Assembly: GCA_047967505.1 (NCBI GenBank)
Contig: CM106540.1
From: Dipteris shenzhenensis
Lineage: Eukaryota; Polypodiophyta; Polypodiopsida; Gleicheniales
Reading direction: 5' to 3' (one strand)
Length of the DNA: 64,000 nucleotides
The notes beneath the pieces are model-generated. The model had not been told where the DNA came from and searched no databases. It worked only from the letters and a program-made list of their open reading frames with translations. Position 1 is the first letter of the stretch. The number at the start of each line of letters is the position of its first letter. The position numbers were made by a program, and so were the translations under genes. Below, piece after piece: positions 1 through 12,000 of this stretch.

Positions 1-780
1 AAAAATTTACTCTTGTATCAAATATTTAATCTTAAAGTGGCGCGTCTAATACCGCATCTAAAACCAGGCCTATCTGTTCTGTAGTGTGCATCTAAAAACA
101 CTCTAATACCACATTGAAAACTACGTCTGTCTTTTCTGTGGTGCATTTTAGATGCGCAATGAAATGCGCATTTAGATGTATATATAGATGCACAATTAAA
201 CGCACCTATAGACATGCTTATAGATGTGATTTTCAAACCTACTTTTAGTGCGCTTGCTTTTCTTCACATACTTTTAGCGTCGCGTGACTTACTTTGCTAT
301 TAACAGACACAGTTCCGAGCGTCCACCTTATCTCCAAGCACCCACACTTATCTCTAGGCTTACACAATCATCTCCAAGCACACAAGAGAAGAGGGTGAAC
401 AAGGAAGACAAGAAAGAGAAGCAAAGGATGAACAAGGAAGAGAAGAAAGGGAAGAAGCTTTGAAGAAGGACAAGAAGCTTCCATACCTCTATCCAAGGTA
501 AGTCTCTTTACGGTTGATCTTCTTTGAAAGTTGCTCTCTTTGGATTCGTCCTTTGTCGTATCCAAGAAACGAATGTTTTTGGTACTAGTGTTGTGCTTTT
601 GTGTCGGGCGCATATCTTTTTCGAGTTTTTAGAATAGTCCGTCTGTCGGAGTGCGTTTATCAATGCATCAAAGAGTGCGTCTAAAAGCGCATCTAAGAGC
701 ACGTCTATAGACACATCTACTCTATTTTTTGGAAACAGATAGCCGCATCTATAGACGCACTATTATACGCGAAGATAGAT
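1..780. repeat. Cluster of TAGACGC/GCGTCTA-type motifs (left)
   Basis: About 1-240 and 640-780 carry many degenerate copies of a short near-palindromic motif. Typical forms are GCGTCTA, GCATCTA, TAGACGC and TAGATGC, in both orientations, often every 10-20 bases. The same motif clusters again at 3355-3660 and 4340-4600. Direct and inverted clusters of a short motif resemble the subterminal repeats of CACTA (En/Spm) elements. No CACTA terminus was found, so that assignment is inference. The stretch 240-640 between the clusters has no recognisable gene. Confidence 0.55.
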
Positions 781-805
781 GCGCTTTGTTATTTTTCCTT
801 GGCCT

Positions 806-1510
806 AGCCTTCCCTTCCCTTCCCTTCCCTTTCCTTTCCTTTCCTTTCTCTTTTCTCTTCCCTTTCCCTTTCCACTTCCACTTCTAAGAAAAGAATTGCA
901 TATTGAATGATGGAAATAAGTGATTGCATGAATGAAGAAAGGGATTGCATGAATGATATAAAGAGATTGCATGATTGAAGAAGGGGATTGCATGAATGAT
1001 GAAAAGGGAAAGCATGATTGAAAAAAGGGATTGCACTCTATATTTTCCTCTCTTTTTCCTTCTCTCTTTTATCCTCTCTTTCCTTCTCTTTTCGTCTCTC
1101 TTTTTCTCTCTTATCTCCTCTCTTTTTCTCTCTTTTTTTCTTCTCTCTTTTCCTCTATTTTCCTCTCTTTCCTTCTCTCTTTTATCCTCTCTTTCCTTCT
1201 CTTTTTGTGGTAATTTTTCTCTCTTATCTCCTCTCTTTTTCTCTCTTTTTTTCTCCTCTCTTTTCCTCTCTTTTCCTCTCCTTTTTCCTCTCTTTTATCC
1301 CCACTTTTTCCCTCTTTTTCTCCTCTCTTTTCCTCTTCTTTCTCCTCTCTTTTATCTCCACTTTTTCTCTCTTTTTCTCCTCTCTTTTCCTCTCCTTTCT
1401 CCTCTCTTTTATCCCTACTTTTCCTCTCTTTTCTACTCTCTTTCCTTCTCTCTTTTTCTCTCTTTTTCTCTTCTCAGCTCATCAGTAATCTCCTTTTTTT
1501 CTTTTTTCCA
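806..1510. repeat. Long pyrimidine-rich tract
   Basis: 806-880 is CCCTT/CCTTT-rich. About 1040-1510 is almost purely C and T on the plus strand, built from short units such as CTCTCTTTTTC and TTTCCTCTC. Open frames across it encode only Ser/Leu/Phe-rich low-complexity peptide and are not credible genes. It ends just before the remnant coding region at 1513. Confidence 0.85.
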
Positions 1511-1512
1511 GT

Positions 1513-2931
1513 TCATCATGTGGCCAGGAAGCTCTTCAGGCTCACCTGATCTTCGGGAGACCATCTTTCAGGAGTTATATAACCTTTTGGGGCACCCTCC
1601 CAGTCCTGGGGAGTTATACAGCTACATGACGGGTACTCTAAACGCCCCCCAAGAGTTGGCACTATAGACTCCAAACCACCCCAACCCCATACCAGCTGAG
1701 ATTACCCCAGCGGAGTCAACACAGCCCAATCAGCTATACATAGCCAAGCCCCTTCCCCCATGCCGTCCTATGTCCCTTCCCCCATGCCGTCAAGAGGTCC
1801 TTCTGCCTTGCAAAGCCGTCGGCATACTCCCGTGCAGTCGAGACTCGATTCTCCAGCTACAAGTGGTCCACATAGTCCCGTGCAATCGAGAGTCGCTTCT
1901 CTAGCTATGAGTGGCCAGTGCACTAGCTCGACACGACACAATAGCAGGCGTAGTAGTAGGGAGAGCGGTGGGGGATGCATGGCACAGTGCTTTAGGAGGA
2001 GTGGTAGTGGGGACGAGGATGATTTAGATGATTTAGATGGTGGTACGATCTACTATGACCACTCAAACAAGAGGCATCTTGATGGATGCACGGGGGAAGG
2101 ACATCATGGCCTTCATGTACTCTGTAATTGCTAACAATTACAGAGATTGCTTTATTCACTACAAAGACCATCAAAAGAGGTTGGCTGATGAGACCCTTGC
2201 TACTGTTCACTCTAGGTATCCTAACCCCCCCAATGTTCAGTTCACAGATAAATGGGCCAAGTCAAAGATTGTTATGATACTTGGCAATAAAAGATCTTTG
2301 CTTAAGAGGCAGGCACTAGCGGAGCTTGCCAGGCTCGAGGGAGGTCAACCACCAAGGGGCCCGCCCCACACCGCTCACAAGTGTGAATGGAAGAAAGCAA
2401 TGAAGTCAGCAAAGGAGGAACTGTCTGCAGCACTTGGAAGCACGAAGGATCCAAATGGAGCAATATGGAAGCGTGCATTTTGGAGCAGGGGGTGTTGAAT
2501 CATAGGAGGCCCAATTTGTAAGTATCAATCTCAAATTATATTGTTTATGTAGTTTATTAGGAGGTTGTACCTTTGTACTAACCCCTCCCCAGATTGTATC
2601 ATCTTGCAACTTGATATCGTGGGCAGGTACCCTACTCCTGTCGAGATAGCCTACCACCGTCACCATCGCAGAGGAGATACATGAAGACACTTCTATAATG
2701 ACGGGTTGATTACTGAGGAGCAGTATATCTGAGCTACTGGAGCGCCCCTCGAGGTATTTGAAAGTAATTAAATAATGTCAATATTATAAGTAAAGATTTG
2801 ATTTTTCATACATTGATATATGTTGTCCCTTGTTTATAGGACCCTGCACAAGAAGATGAGGAACAAGACGAGGAAGAAGGAGGCAGAGAAGGGAGCGCAG
2901 AAGGGAGCGAGGATGTGGAGGACTTAGATTA
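1513..2931 (+). pseudogene. Decayed multi-part gene, possibly DNA-transposon accessory protein
   Basis: Three blocks look like remnants of one gene. Block one (1513-2035) is Ser/Pro/Arg-rich and ends in an acidic DDLDDLD run. Block two (about 2100-2498), in a shifted frame, has IMAFMYSVIANNYRD, a PNPPNVQFTDKW stretch and NKRSLLKRQ, ending AIWKRAFWSRG. Block three (about 2623-2755 and 2841-2931) has in-frame stops and ends in an acidic Glu/Asp tail before TAG. GT/AG-like borders occur near 2755 and 2840. The layout, a basic and aromatic core with an HT near the end of block two, weakly recalls plant Ptta/En-Spm transposase-associated domains. It sits between the TAGACGC motif clusters, which fits a DNA transposon. 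I do not recognise it with confidence. Frameshifts and stops indicate decay. Confidence 0.4.
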
Positions 2932-3797
2932 GTCGTGGAAGTAGTGCTAGCTACTCTTTTTTGTACTTAAAGCCACTGGCTTGGCTTCATGCCTCTTGTA
3001 TATACACTCATCTTATTTTTGGTACTTGAAGCCACAGGACGTGGCTTAGCTTCATGCTATATGTACATACAAGAACTTTTTAAGCTATGAATTAATATAC
3101 ACTCTTTTTATTTTTTTGACTTTCAATTTTCTTGTGCAATGTTCTATCAATTAATGCCTTGTGAACTAAACATTTTGGAGTTGTAATGTTTTATTTGGAA
3201 TTGTAATTATCGGCTATAGACATACTTACAAGAGTGCTAATTAAAATGTGGTTGGCTGTAAGAATTGAATTACACAATGTGAAAATGGGATTCCTGTAAC
3301 TACATAGCATACACAACATACACAGCATTCTGTTCAAGCATATAAAATTTAATGTAGCGCATCTATCAGGGCATCTATAAACACGTCTACATACGCGTCT
3401 GTCTGTTCGAGAAGTGTCTATAGGCGCATCTATAAACGCGTCTATAAATGCATCTATAAACGCGTCTGTCTATTTTTTAAATTTTCTAGCAGAGCGTTAA
3501 TTTATGCGTTTATATGCACGTCTATAAGTGCGTCTGTTTGCTATATAGACGCGCTTTTAGATGCGGGTCTGTAGATATGTAAATAGACGTGCAAATAGAC
3601 ACGCCTGTAAGTTTTTTTTTTAGTTGAGTAAATGCGTCTGTGTGCGCATTTGTAGGTGCTTTGTCTTATTATGCGTAACAATGTAAATAGGTACTGTACA
3701 CACATATAAAAATGCTCACTTTTAAATATTTGATACCTTCGATGCAAGGAAAATAACATGATTATATTTGTGTTTGAATTAGGTTGTCTATCAACCA
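2932..3797. other. Non-coding, with motif cluster at 3355-3660
   Basis: 2932-3350 is AT-rich and shows no gene. 3355-3660 is a dense cluster of the TAGACGC/GCGTCTA motif, including back-to-back forms such as AAACGCGTCTATAAA. It ends shortly before the small ORF at 3798. Confidence 0.6.
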
Positions 3798-4142
3798 ATG
3801 GTGGATAATAATAGATGGTGGCATGTCATACCTATTATGCCACATTTCAAAGTGTTGTATAGTACATTTACTAATATGGAGCATATGGAGGATGATCATG
3901 GCCATGGAGGTGATGATGACCGTGATACGAGAGAGGAGGATGATCATGAGATAGGAGATACAGATATTGAGGCCATTACCCGTGAGGACGAGCCTACCAT
4001 TGGTAATGCTGATTTCGATGAGCACATGAGTAGCACAAGTAGTAGTGGGTTAAATGTATTTGTAGATCTAAACATGTGTTTGGATTTTGAAGTAGATAGT
4101 TTGGCAAGGGTTAATTTCATTGAGGATGAGATTGAACCGTAG
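3798..4142 (+). CDS. Small acidic ORF of unknown function, 114 aa
   Basis: This is an open frame from ATG 3798 to TAG 4140-4142. The N-terminus (WWHVIPIMPHF) is aromatic. The middle is rich in Asp, Glu and His (DDHGHGGDDDRD), and the C-terminus is acidic. No domain is recognised. It lies between two clusters of the TAGACGC motif and may be the last exon of the transposon-like gene to its left, or a chance frame. Confidence 0.25.
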   Translation: MVDNNRWWHVIPIMPHFKVLYSTFTNMEHMEDDHGHGGDDDRDTREEDDHEIGDTDIEAITREDEPTIGNADFDEHMSSTSSSGLNVFVDLNMCLDFEVDSLARVNFIEDEIEP

Positions 4143-4339
4143 CCCATTATTGATATTGGCAAAACTATTTTACATATTGTCTCATTCTCCTCACCTCATT
4201 TAATTTTTGTATATGTAAGTTTACAAAAAAGCATTGATGTTTTTATTAAAATTATGTACTTTAGTAATCATGGTCAATGTTTGGAAAGCAGTGATGTACA
4301 TTTACTAGCCTACACCAAAATCTCACTTTTTGTATTCTT

Positions 4340-4600
4340 TGTTTTGCGTCTAAATATGCATCTAATTCTCAATGTAGACGCACTAATAGACGCGCTAATA
4401 CACGCACAAATAAACGAGCTGTTAGACGTAGTGTTAGATGCGCCCGTATTTTCTCAGTGTAGATGTGCTAATAGACGTGTCTATACACGCACAAATAGAT
4501 GCGTTGTTAGACACACTATTAGACACACTCGTAATTTCACTATTCAAGCGACGCCTATAGATGCGCTCGTTATTTTGCGCGTTTATCAAGCGCGTCTATA
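4340..4600. repeat. Cluster of TAGACGC/GCGTCTA-type motifs (right)
   Basis: This is a third dense cluster of the same degenerate motif (TAGACGCACTAATAGACGCG and relatives) in both orientations. Together with 1-240, 640-780 and 3355-3660 it brackets the decayed coding blocks, as subterminal repeats would. Confidence 0.55.
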
Positions 4601-5331
4601 GTTGCTTTATGTTGTTGTGATGCCCAAAGAATCAACACACATGTACAAGTGTCTAGACATACCATGAAATGTGGCATCGACAAAATTACGCATATACACG
4701 TGTAGAGATAATAGGCATACACATGTATAATTACATGAGCATAAATACACTTGGGAGCATGTGCACATGTGTGATACTCAAATATATGTGTGTGGGTATA
4801 CACACATACATACATATGTATATAGCAATGGGTTTCCACACTTGAGAGAGAGAGAGAGAGAGAGCAAAACATTTTTCTTAACTAAAAGCAATGAACCTAA
4901 ATCCAATTTGAAAATTTGCAAGCATTCAAATATTTATAAATAAAAACTACAATTGTATTCCTTGAAATTCAAGGCATTCTAGGTTGAGTGAGGCAAGTCT
5001 CTAGCCCGTCATAGACAGGTCATCCTACAAGCAAAATAGAAAGAGAGAGAGAGGGAGGAATAGGTGGAGATCACATGCTCTCAATCAATCAGAAAAAACA
5101 AAAACGAGCAAGTGGACCAATAAACAACTCACGAATAAAAACTTAAAAAAAATCTGAATTTTGCCCATCTCCAAGACTAAGCCTTCACTGTGAGAGAGAG
5201 CCCGGGAGCGAGAATTTACTTAGTTGGCTTTGCCACTTAAAACGAAAACTAACGATTAAGAATTTCGGCCCTTGGGGATCCATGAAATCTCGGCCTTGCG
5301 GAAGTCGATGACACCAAAGAGCTTGAAGACA
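4601..5331. other. Intergenic, no gene seen
   Basis: AT-rich sequence with alternating CACATG/TATACAC tracts (4640-4830) and a GA microsatellite at about 4845-4863, plus a shorter one near 5043. It would include the 3' untranslated region of the minus-strand gene that ends at 5332. No further coding signal was seen. Confidence 0.6.
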
Positions 5332-6876
5332 TCAACTGGGAAGCCACTGATTCCCACGGAAAGACCCAATATCGTCATCATCACACAGTGTAACATCTTT
5401 CGCGTGATACACCGGAAGATCTCGCCTGTTACTTCCAACAAAATTTTCAATTTCAAACAGATCCGAGCTCGAATCGCTGTCGTAGAGTTGTTCCCTGATT
5501 GAACAATAATTTTCCGGAGTACGCTTTGCTGCCGTAGGCGACCTTAACGACGCACTTGCAACGTTTAAGGACCAACTTTGCAAGCCGTTTGGCCGTATCG
5601 CTGCAGTATTTCGATGGTGAATCTGCGGGCCACTTATATATGGATCAAATTCGGTAGATTTTTTTTTTTCGTTGCCCATATAGCTGCTGACCAGCGGCTG
5701 CTTTGTCTGTTGATAATTTTGGCGACGATGTTGATGCTGAGTATTCCCTTTGCTACTAACTGCTTGTTGGTATTCCACGATCACCTTCAACAATTTTTCG
5801 GCGAGCTCCTTGTCCTGCTCCTCTTCATCCGCATGCAGTTGTCCCTTCCTTTCGTCGCCAATCCACATCATTCCGCGACGCCTCATCTCTGCAGGAGATT
5901 CACCCTGATGGTGATGATAAGTATCTCGATTTCGAAGGGTCGACTGGATCGAGGAACCGGAACTGATAGTGCTGCTGGCCGCGCTTGGGCAGTGCTGATC
6001 CTCCTTCGAGTCGTCAGGATTCACTCTCTCAGTGGAGTATATCTTGGGCTTCCGGCCGAGGAAAGGAAGCTTGAAAGCATTAGAATCGGGGGCAGCATTG
6101 CGGCGTGATATAGGCGGGTGTAGGGGCGTCTGATGTGGGTAAAAAGGCGGAGCTCCGACGGCGGGGCTAGGCAAGGGACTGAGATGATATGGAGAGCTGG
6201 CATGCGCAGCTGAGGAAAGGGTGGCGGAATGGGGGTGGCGGGGATGAAATGAGGGGGTGAAGTGAGGACTGGAGGTGGCGGAAGAGGGGAGGTTGAGGAG
6301 GGAGGTAAGGGAGGGAGGGGAGGAGGCGGGGACGGAGAGGGAAGGGGAGGAGGGGGCGGCGGAGGGAGAGCGGAGGGAGGCGGCGGAGGAGGAGGAGAGA
6401 GCACGGAGGAAGCGGGCGAGGGAATTGGGAGAATTGGAAGCGGAGGCGGAGAGTTTCTTTCTGGGCGGAGTTGGCGGAGGGGCGGCGGCGGCGGAGGAGG
6501 GGGAACCCACTAAATGGAGTATGGGGCTGCTGGGCGTCGGTGCTTTGCTGCCGGCGGAGCTGGCGGCGGAAATCCTAAACCTCGCCAGAAAGCTGGCCAA
6601 CCGCCCCGACGGAGACGCCGGCTGCTTAGCCGCTTTGTAATTCTTCCCCTCGCGCCTCTCCCCCCCGCCACCCCTGCTTCCACGCTTATCGCCCTCCTCC
6701 CCCTTCCTCCTGCCTACCTCCACCAACGGACTCAGCGGTAGATCCCCCCCAACCTCCCCCTCCTCCTCGTCGCTCCCCCACTCCATCGCCTCATCTCTCT
6801 TTTTGCCTGCCCTCCTTGCTCCTTCTTCCCTCCACCGCCTCGCCGGATCCCCACTTTGTACGCGCTTCGTTGGCAT
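5332..6876 (-). CDS. BIG GRAIN 1-like protein
   Basis: Single open frame of 514 residues, intact from ATG (6876) to TGA (5332-5334). Two conserved features place it in the plant BIG GRAIN 1 (BG1) family. The first is the N-terminal SPSGRLASFL box at about residues 88-97. The second is the C-terminal acidic SDSSSDLFEI box at about 467-476, followed by LPVY at about 487-490. Between them is a long Ser/Pro/Ala-rich, probably disordered region, then a basic helical stretch near residues 350-375. In rice, BG1 is a plasma-membrane-associated regulator of auxin response and transport that affects organ and grain size. Applying that role here is inference. It is longer than typical family members because of the low-complexity middle. 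Met31 (6786, MEWGSDEEEG) is an alternative start. The very high GC content produces long antisense open frames, which I treat as shadows. Confidence 0.8.
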   Translation of the reverse strand: MPTKRVQSGDPARRWREEGARRAGKKRDEAMEWGSDEEEGEVGGDLPLSPLVEVGRRKGEEGDKRGSRGGGGERREGKNYKAAKQPASPSGRLASFLARFRISAASSAGSKAPTPSSPILHLVGSPSSAAAAPPPTPPRKKLSASASNSPNSLARFLRALSSSSAASLRSPSAAPSSPSLSVPASSPPSLTSLLNLPSSATSSPHFTPSFHPRHPHSATLSSAAHASSPYHLSPLPSPAVGAPPFYPHQTPLHPPISRRNAAPDSNAFKLPFLGRKPKIYSTERVNPDDSKEDQHCPSAASSTISSGSSIQSTLRNRDTYHHHQGESPAEMRRRGMMWIGDERKGQLHADEEEQDKELAEKLLKVIVEYQQAVSSKGNTQHQHRRQNYQQTKQPLVSSYMGNEKKKSTEFDPYISGPQIHHRNTAAIRPNGLQSWSLNVASASLRSPTAAKRTPENYCSIREQLYDSDSSSDLFEIENFVGSNRRDLPVYHAKDVTLCDDDDIGSFRGNQWLPS

Positions 6877-9076
6877 TAGCCTCCACCCCGTCTTCGTGCC
6901 TCTGATTCTTCGATCCTCGAGTACTCTGGATCCGCATACATTGGGTTCACGCAGACACGATCACAAACCGATATCGTCACGGTCACCAACGTACTGCGCC
7001 ATCACTACCGGATGCTCATCAAAGGATATGCTTGCTGAGATCGATCGAAGGAACTAATTGAGATTAAACGGCTCAGGCCACGCATCTGATCTGTCAAGAG
7101 GGTCTTGCCAATCGCTCCACCCAGATTCAAGGTTGCGCTCCGGAATTTGAAAGACGCACGGCCATGCAAGGATTTGAAGACCTGAGCTCACCAACCTCGA
7201 ACGCTACTTGAGAACCATTGGCCAGACGTTTAGGTAACATGAGATGGTAGATCTGAGCTGCTCTGCGTGTTACATATACCACGCTTCAGGCACGGCCCTC
7301 CATCGACCAAAACATGTAGCGCCATCAATTGTGAACATCTTCACTATCCGTCCCAAGAGAACAAACTGTGGAGTGTACAGGCTAAAGTGGAGGAAGCTCT
7401 CAATAGGTAGCTAGAACAAAGACAAGCCAGATTGCCAATACTTTAGTTCCACAAACTGCTAGACCCTAGATCCCTTCAGGATAGGCAATGGGCTTGTGGC
7501 CAGTAGTTGAGGGCCTTGAGGCTGCTCAAAAGCACGACCTCGACCTAGAATAAGGAATGGAAATTGAAATGCATGAAGATGAGCGATTGAGGACGGAATG
7601 GAGATCCGTTTGTACGGGGGTCTTTACGTAAATGAACAGACATTCGTCCATCGCAAGATAAAGTTATTTATGTCTTTCGAAAGCCTGGCCGGTGGCACTA
7701 GGCACTAGAAGGCAGAACAATCTTCCCAGTCATCGTCTAGGTATATGCCCTCCTCGTATGAAAGCTCGCATTGAACATGTTGCTCTGCAGCCGTAATTTA
7801 TCCGATCATTCACTAAACAGTGTCTATGTATGTCACCATTGTGCACGGACTCCACACTCCACTGTCGACTATCTAATAAAGCGTTCACTTGGTAGTAGCG
7901 TGTATGTCCCCCCTGCGTATGGTTGCGCAACTTGCGCAACGCGAGCTTGACTCGCCCTTCCACCACCACTCCCTCCCCCACCGCCCCCCCCTTCCACCAC
8001 CAGAAAAATGGGTCCGACCGTCGGAGACGGCTCCACTGCCATCTCGGAGTATAACTCGTGAAAGTATAGGTGACCGGTGCTTGGGGTAATTTGCAAAATT
8101 TCAAACTCCAGGGGCGTCTTGAGCAGCCCAGTAGATCAGTCATCACAGGTCTGTCGATTCCGAAGGAGGACAAAACAACTATATGGAAACTTTGAAGCCC
8201 CTGGCCGGCTGGCTGCCCGGGGGCCGGGCCCCTGCCTCCAGAGTCCAGACTCCAGGCTCCCGAGTCCCCTCCCACTCCCAGCTGTTTCACACGAGGCAAA
8301 GAATAAAAATTTAACAGAGTTGTGTCCACGCGATAAGACTATCCAAACGTTCTTTTTACAACTTACGAGCCGATACATACGAGCGATAAGACTATCCAAA
8401 CATTTTTTACGACTTACGCACTTCTGAGTCCTCAGAGCCTCATGCTTCGATGAACGTCCATACTACTGTGACATATATATATATTTGTCGTTACTCGACG
8501 CGACGGAGACCCGTCAACCGCAGCACAGCACGATGGGAGGTTGTTATTAAATGGGAAGGCGCAACTTCACCGGACTTCCACCAGCTACGAGCCAGACTCC
8601 AGAAGCCCACCATTCGGCTGCAGGAGCCATCATGCATGCTTGGATTTATTTACGGTATGGATTGGATAAACGAGACGATAGCTTGAAGTTTGAAGAGCCT
8701 GGAAATAATGTTACGGCGCCGTCGAGCTGAAGATTCCCTTAAATGGTGATCCTTTGCATGAACAGAGAGTCTAGAGAGTCCGCGTCCCGACCGCGGCCGT
8801 TTAAAAGTCGCTCTCATTGGACATGTGGTATCCCACCTACTCTTAAATGACGGCCACGTGCTGCACTTTGCAGCTTGCCGTCTGTCTCGACTCTGCCTCC
8901 ATTTTACATTTTACATTTAATGCGACGAGTACGTGGACCCGTCTACGACGGGTTTGGGTCCCATTTTGGTGCTGCTATGAACTGCATCCTCCCCGTCAGG
9001 CATTTTCATCGCTTGTAGATTCTTAAGCGGCAGCATCTTCAACGCTTGTCGATTTGGCTAAACGCAAGGACCTGAG
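6877..9076. other. Upstream region of the BG1-like gene
   Basis: No convincing coding region. It should contain the 5' untranslated region and promoter of the minus-strand BG1-like gene. An imperfect direct repeat (CGATAAGACTATCCAAAC) occurs at about 8331 and 8391. An AT-alternating run lies near 8470-8485. Open frames at 7730-8329 and nearby are GC-driven and show no domain. Confidence 0.5.
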
Positions 9077-12000
9077 ATGGACTTGAGTCTAGCTAGTTTT
9101 AGGATCCTTTCAGGAACTAAGGTGACACGGGTCACAGGGCGCAACGACTTAGCAAACCCCCGTTATCTCTATACCCCCACCCCCTCAGCTCTCCCCACTC
9201 CCCTCTCGACTCCCATCTCTCCCCCTCGCCCATCCCGTCTGCCTACCCTCACCTCTGAAAGTGGTACTATAAAAAAAAAATTCAAACCTTGGAAGAAGAT
9301 GTGCAGGAGAGATCGGGACGGGTCTGGTGGCGGGGGGTCATCGAGGGGGAAGGAAGTGAGGTTCATGGGATCAGAGTCATTGTCATCGCAGGAGATCTAT
9401 AAGCAAAAAACAGAGGCAATGCAAGTCCGTTTCTTGAAGATTTGCCTGCTCTTTGGCATGAAACCTTGCACCAACCACCTACTCCATTTCGTCCTCTTGC
9501 ATCCGGGCCCTTGTCTCTGCATCATCATTCATTCATTCATGCCTATAGCCTCTAAGCTGTTGCTAGAAATGGGCACTGGGCATCACTTTTTCTTATTCGT
9601 AATCTGACTCGTCCAACACCTAGACTGCTCCTAAATCGCCACAAAATTATATGAATCGCCACAATGTGCTCCAGACTGCTGTTCGCTTTTCTTGTTACCG
9701 ATGAACGTAACGATAGACGAAAGTCTTACCGTTCATCACCACAACGTGCTTTGCAAAGCTAAACATTTTGACAATGGATATGGCTTCAGAATTTTGCTAC
9801 TTCGATTCCTCTAGTCCTTGGTAGATTGTGCTCCTGAATCGCCATCTTCCCATTCATCACCAATTTTTTAGTCAATCCGTTGTAAATTCCATCAACTGTG
9901 TTTCATTTATCACCATTTTTTCAATTTGACGGAGTATCCGTCAAATTGAATTCAAAATACTAATAATATTGCAAGCAGCACTGTGCATGACATGGATGGA
10001 GGAGACAATGAAATCAAGGAGTACTCACCCATAAAAGGCCTCTATCTCCTCGTTTCGCACATTCGCAACCATATTGATGATATCAAAGATTAAATTAGGA
10101 AAAGAGATTGCGTGCAACAGACTTACTGTATTTCCTCCTTTGTTCACAGCTCTGATTTATGTTGTGGCGACTGCTTCTACCCTACGATGATAAGAGATTT
10201 CATCACAATTTCTCGTTGTTTGGCTCTTTCTTGCAGCACCATGACATCCAGTCCTTGAGCAAAAGAAACCTTTATTGGGTTTTGGCAATCTATCATGGCC
10301 AGAGATGCAGCAGTCATGGAAATCAATGAAATTGGAGAAGCACATCTAGTGCTTGAGCCACTACACAAGGCCCTGTTCTTTTTCTGTAGCTCTAATTGTT
10401 TCTCATCTCTATGGCTTGAGCCACTACACAAAGCTCCTCTCTATGGCTTGAGCCACTCTATGCTTTGCAACTTGTAAAGCACTCCGATCATTGTAATCCT
10501 AGTCCATGGATTCGGATGCTGTGGCACGAAGAAAACCCTTCACACCTTGAGGAAAAAAGGCAAAATCTAATCGCCTTGCAAAAGCAAGGAACTCGAATTA
10601 GAACACATCATCATAAACAGCAGAAGCTTGAGAATCGCAAACACGGATCTAGTACTTGAATGTTGAAATTAAAAACTTCCCCCCTTCCTAGCCTCCGGTT
10701 GCCCCCCCAAAAAAAAATCATCTCCAAGTCCAAGAGCATATTTGAAACAAGAAAATCGAATGCTATAAGGCTTGCGGATAGACCAAGATTACTGCAGAAG
10801 TTGAAACGGTTATACAAAAGCACGCTAACAAAATAAGGAATGAAAATGTAGGAGAAAGTAGAGAATTACAGTTAGGGATAGCAAAGGGGGTGGAAAATAG
10901 TCAAATCCTCCACATGTTGCCTACCAGCATCAATTGAAGGGACTCAAAATTCTGCTCGCTACATTTGATGCTATGACCTCCATAAAATTAGAATCAATAG
11001 ATAGCAATGCAAACCTCGCTTTGTGCTGTGAGAGTTGCTGTGAGGGTTTGCTTCTTATTTACAGCTATCAATCCATGGTTTAAGGGAACCTTCATTCTTG
11101 AATGATCAGTGATTGGAGTCAAGGCTCTGATTTCCTCCATCGCCTGCTGATGTGAACGCCTTTGTATCTACGACTACCGTCGTTAGCTCTTGGCCCTTAG
11201 GGTGCCCCATCATTAGGAAGAGGAGGGAATTTGGGAAACAAGAAGCTTTTAGCTATGGTGGTGGGGATGGAAGGTTTGGATGTGGCTATAGCGATCAACA
11301 AAAGAGGTGGCAGAAAATTGCAAAACAAAAGGACTATGCAATTCAAAGATAAAATAACTAGATAGGAGAAGGCATGACCTCAACAACCTTTTGGCAACTA
11401 CCTAGTAGGACGAACACTATTTGAACAATGCTAGATAAGAGCTATATGAAGGATACGTGGCTAGCTCCTTGATTGACACCTCAATCCCTAAAATAAGGAA
11501 TATAAGAAAGATGCTATGCCATGCTCACGAGAACTTTTGCATTCCCGACCAAAATCAAAAATCCGGTGCTAATAACTAGTTGCAATAAATTTGCCTCCTT
11601 GACAGCGACTGGAATGTGTGAAAAATTGGAGCTTGGGTTGGGAAACGGTAGTTTCTTTGTGTTGTTGTTCAAGTTGACCAAGTTAGCAGAAGCCGGGGTT
11701 AGAGTATGGTTGGTGGGCTGGTTAGGTTTTAGTGTTAGGGTTTTTTACGTTGGTCAAGTATGCTAGTGCTTTTGGTTGTGTAGTGTTCCCCTTTAGCCTC
11801 TTCATGCATGCGTGGTATTCGCTTTGTAGCTGCTAATCTTCGATGGACCGCCTTTGTATAACCCTCTGTAGCTTCCTCAATTTTGCTCCTCTTTAGCCTC
11901 TCCGTGGCGACGTATTGGCTTTGTGGCTGCTAATGTACCATACGATGGAGTATGGCGGAAACCTCGGATGTGGCTATTTGCCCACTTCTTCATGCCACTG

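Noticed and set aside
996-1667. 223-codon and overlapping 156-codon frames
   Set aside because: They translate the polypyrimidine tract into Ser/Leu/Phe repeats. The frame length comes from base composition. Only the last part after 1513 looks like a gene remnant.
6262-6741. Plus-strand Gly/Glu/Arg-rich frames opposite the BG1-like gene
   Set aside because: They are antisense shadows of a GC-rich coding region and have no domain.
7730-8329. Minus-strand 199-codon frame
   Set aside because: GC-driven frame without domain, start context or homology that I recognise.
9077-9607. 176-codon ORF as a gene
   Set aside because: Low-complexity Pro/Ser start and no domain. No supporting splice or conservation signal.
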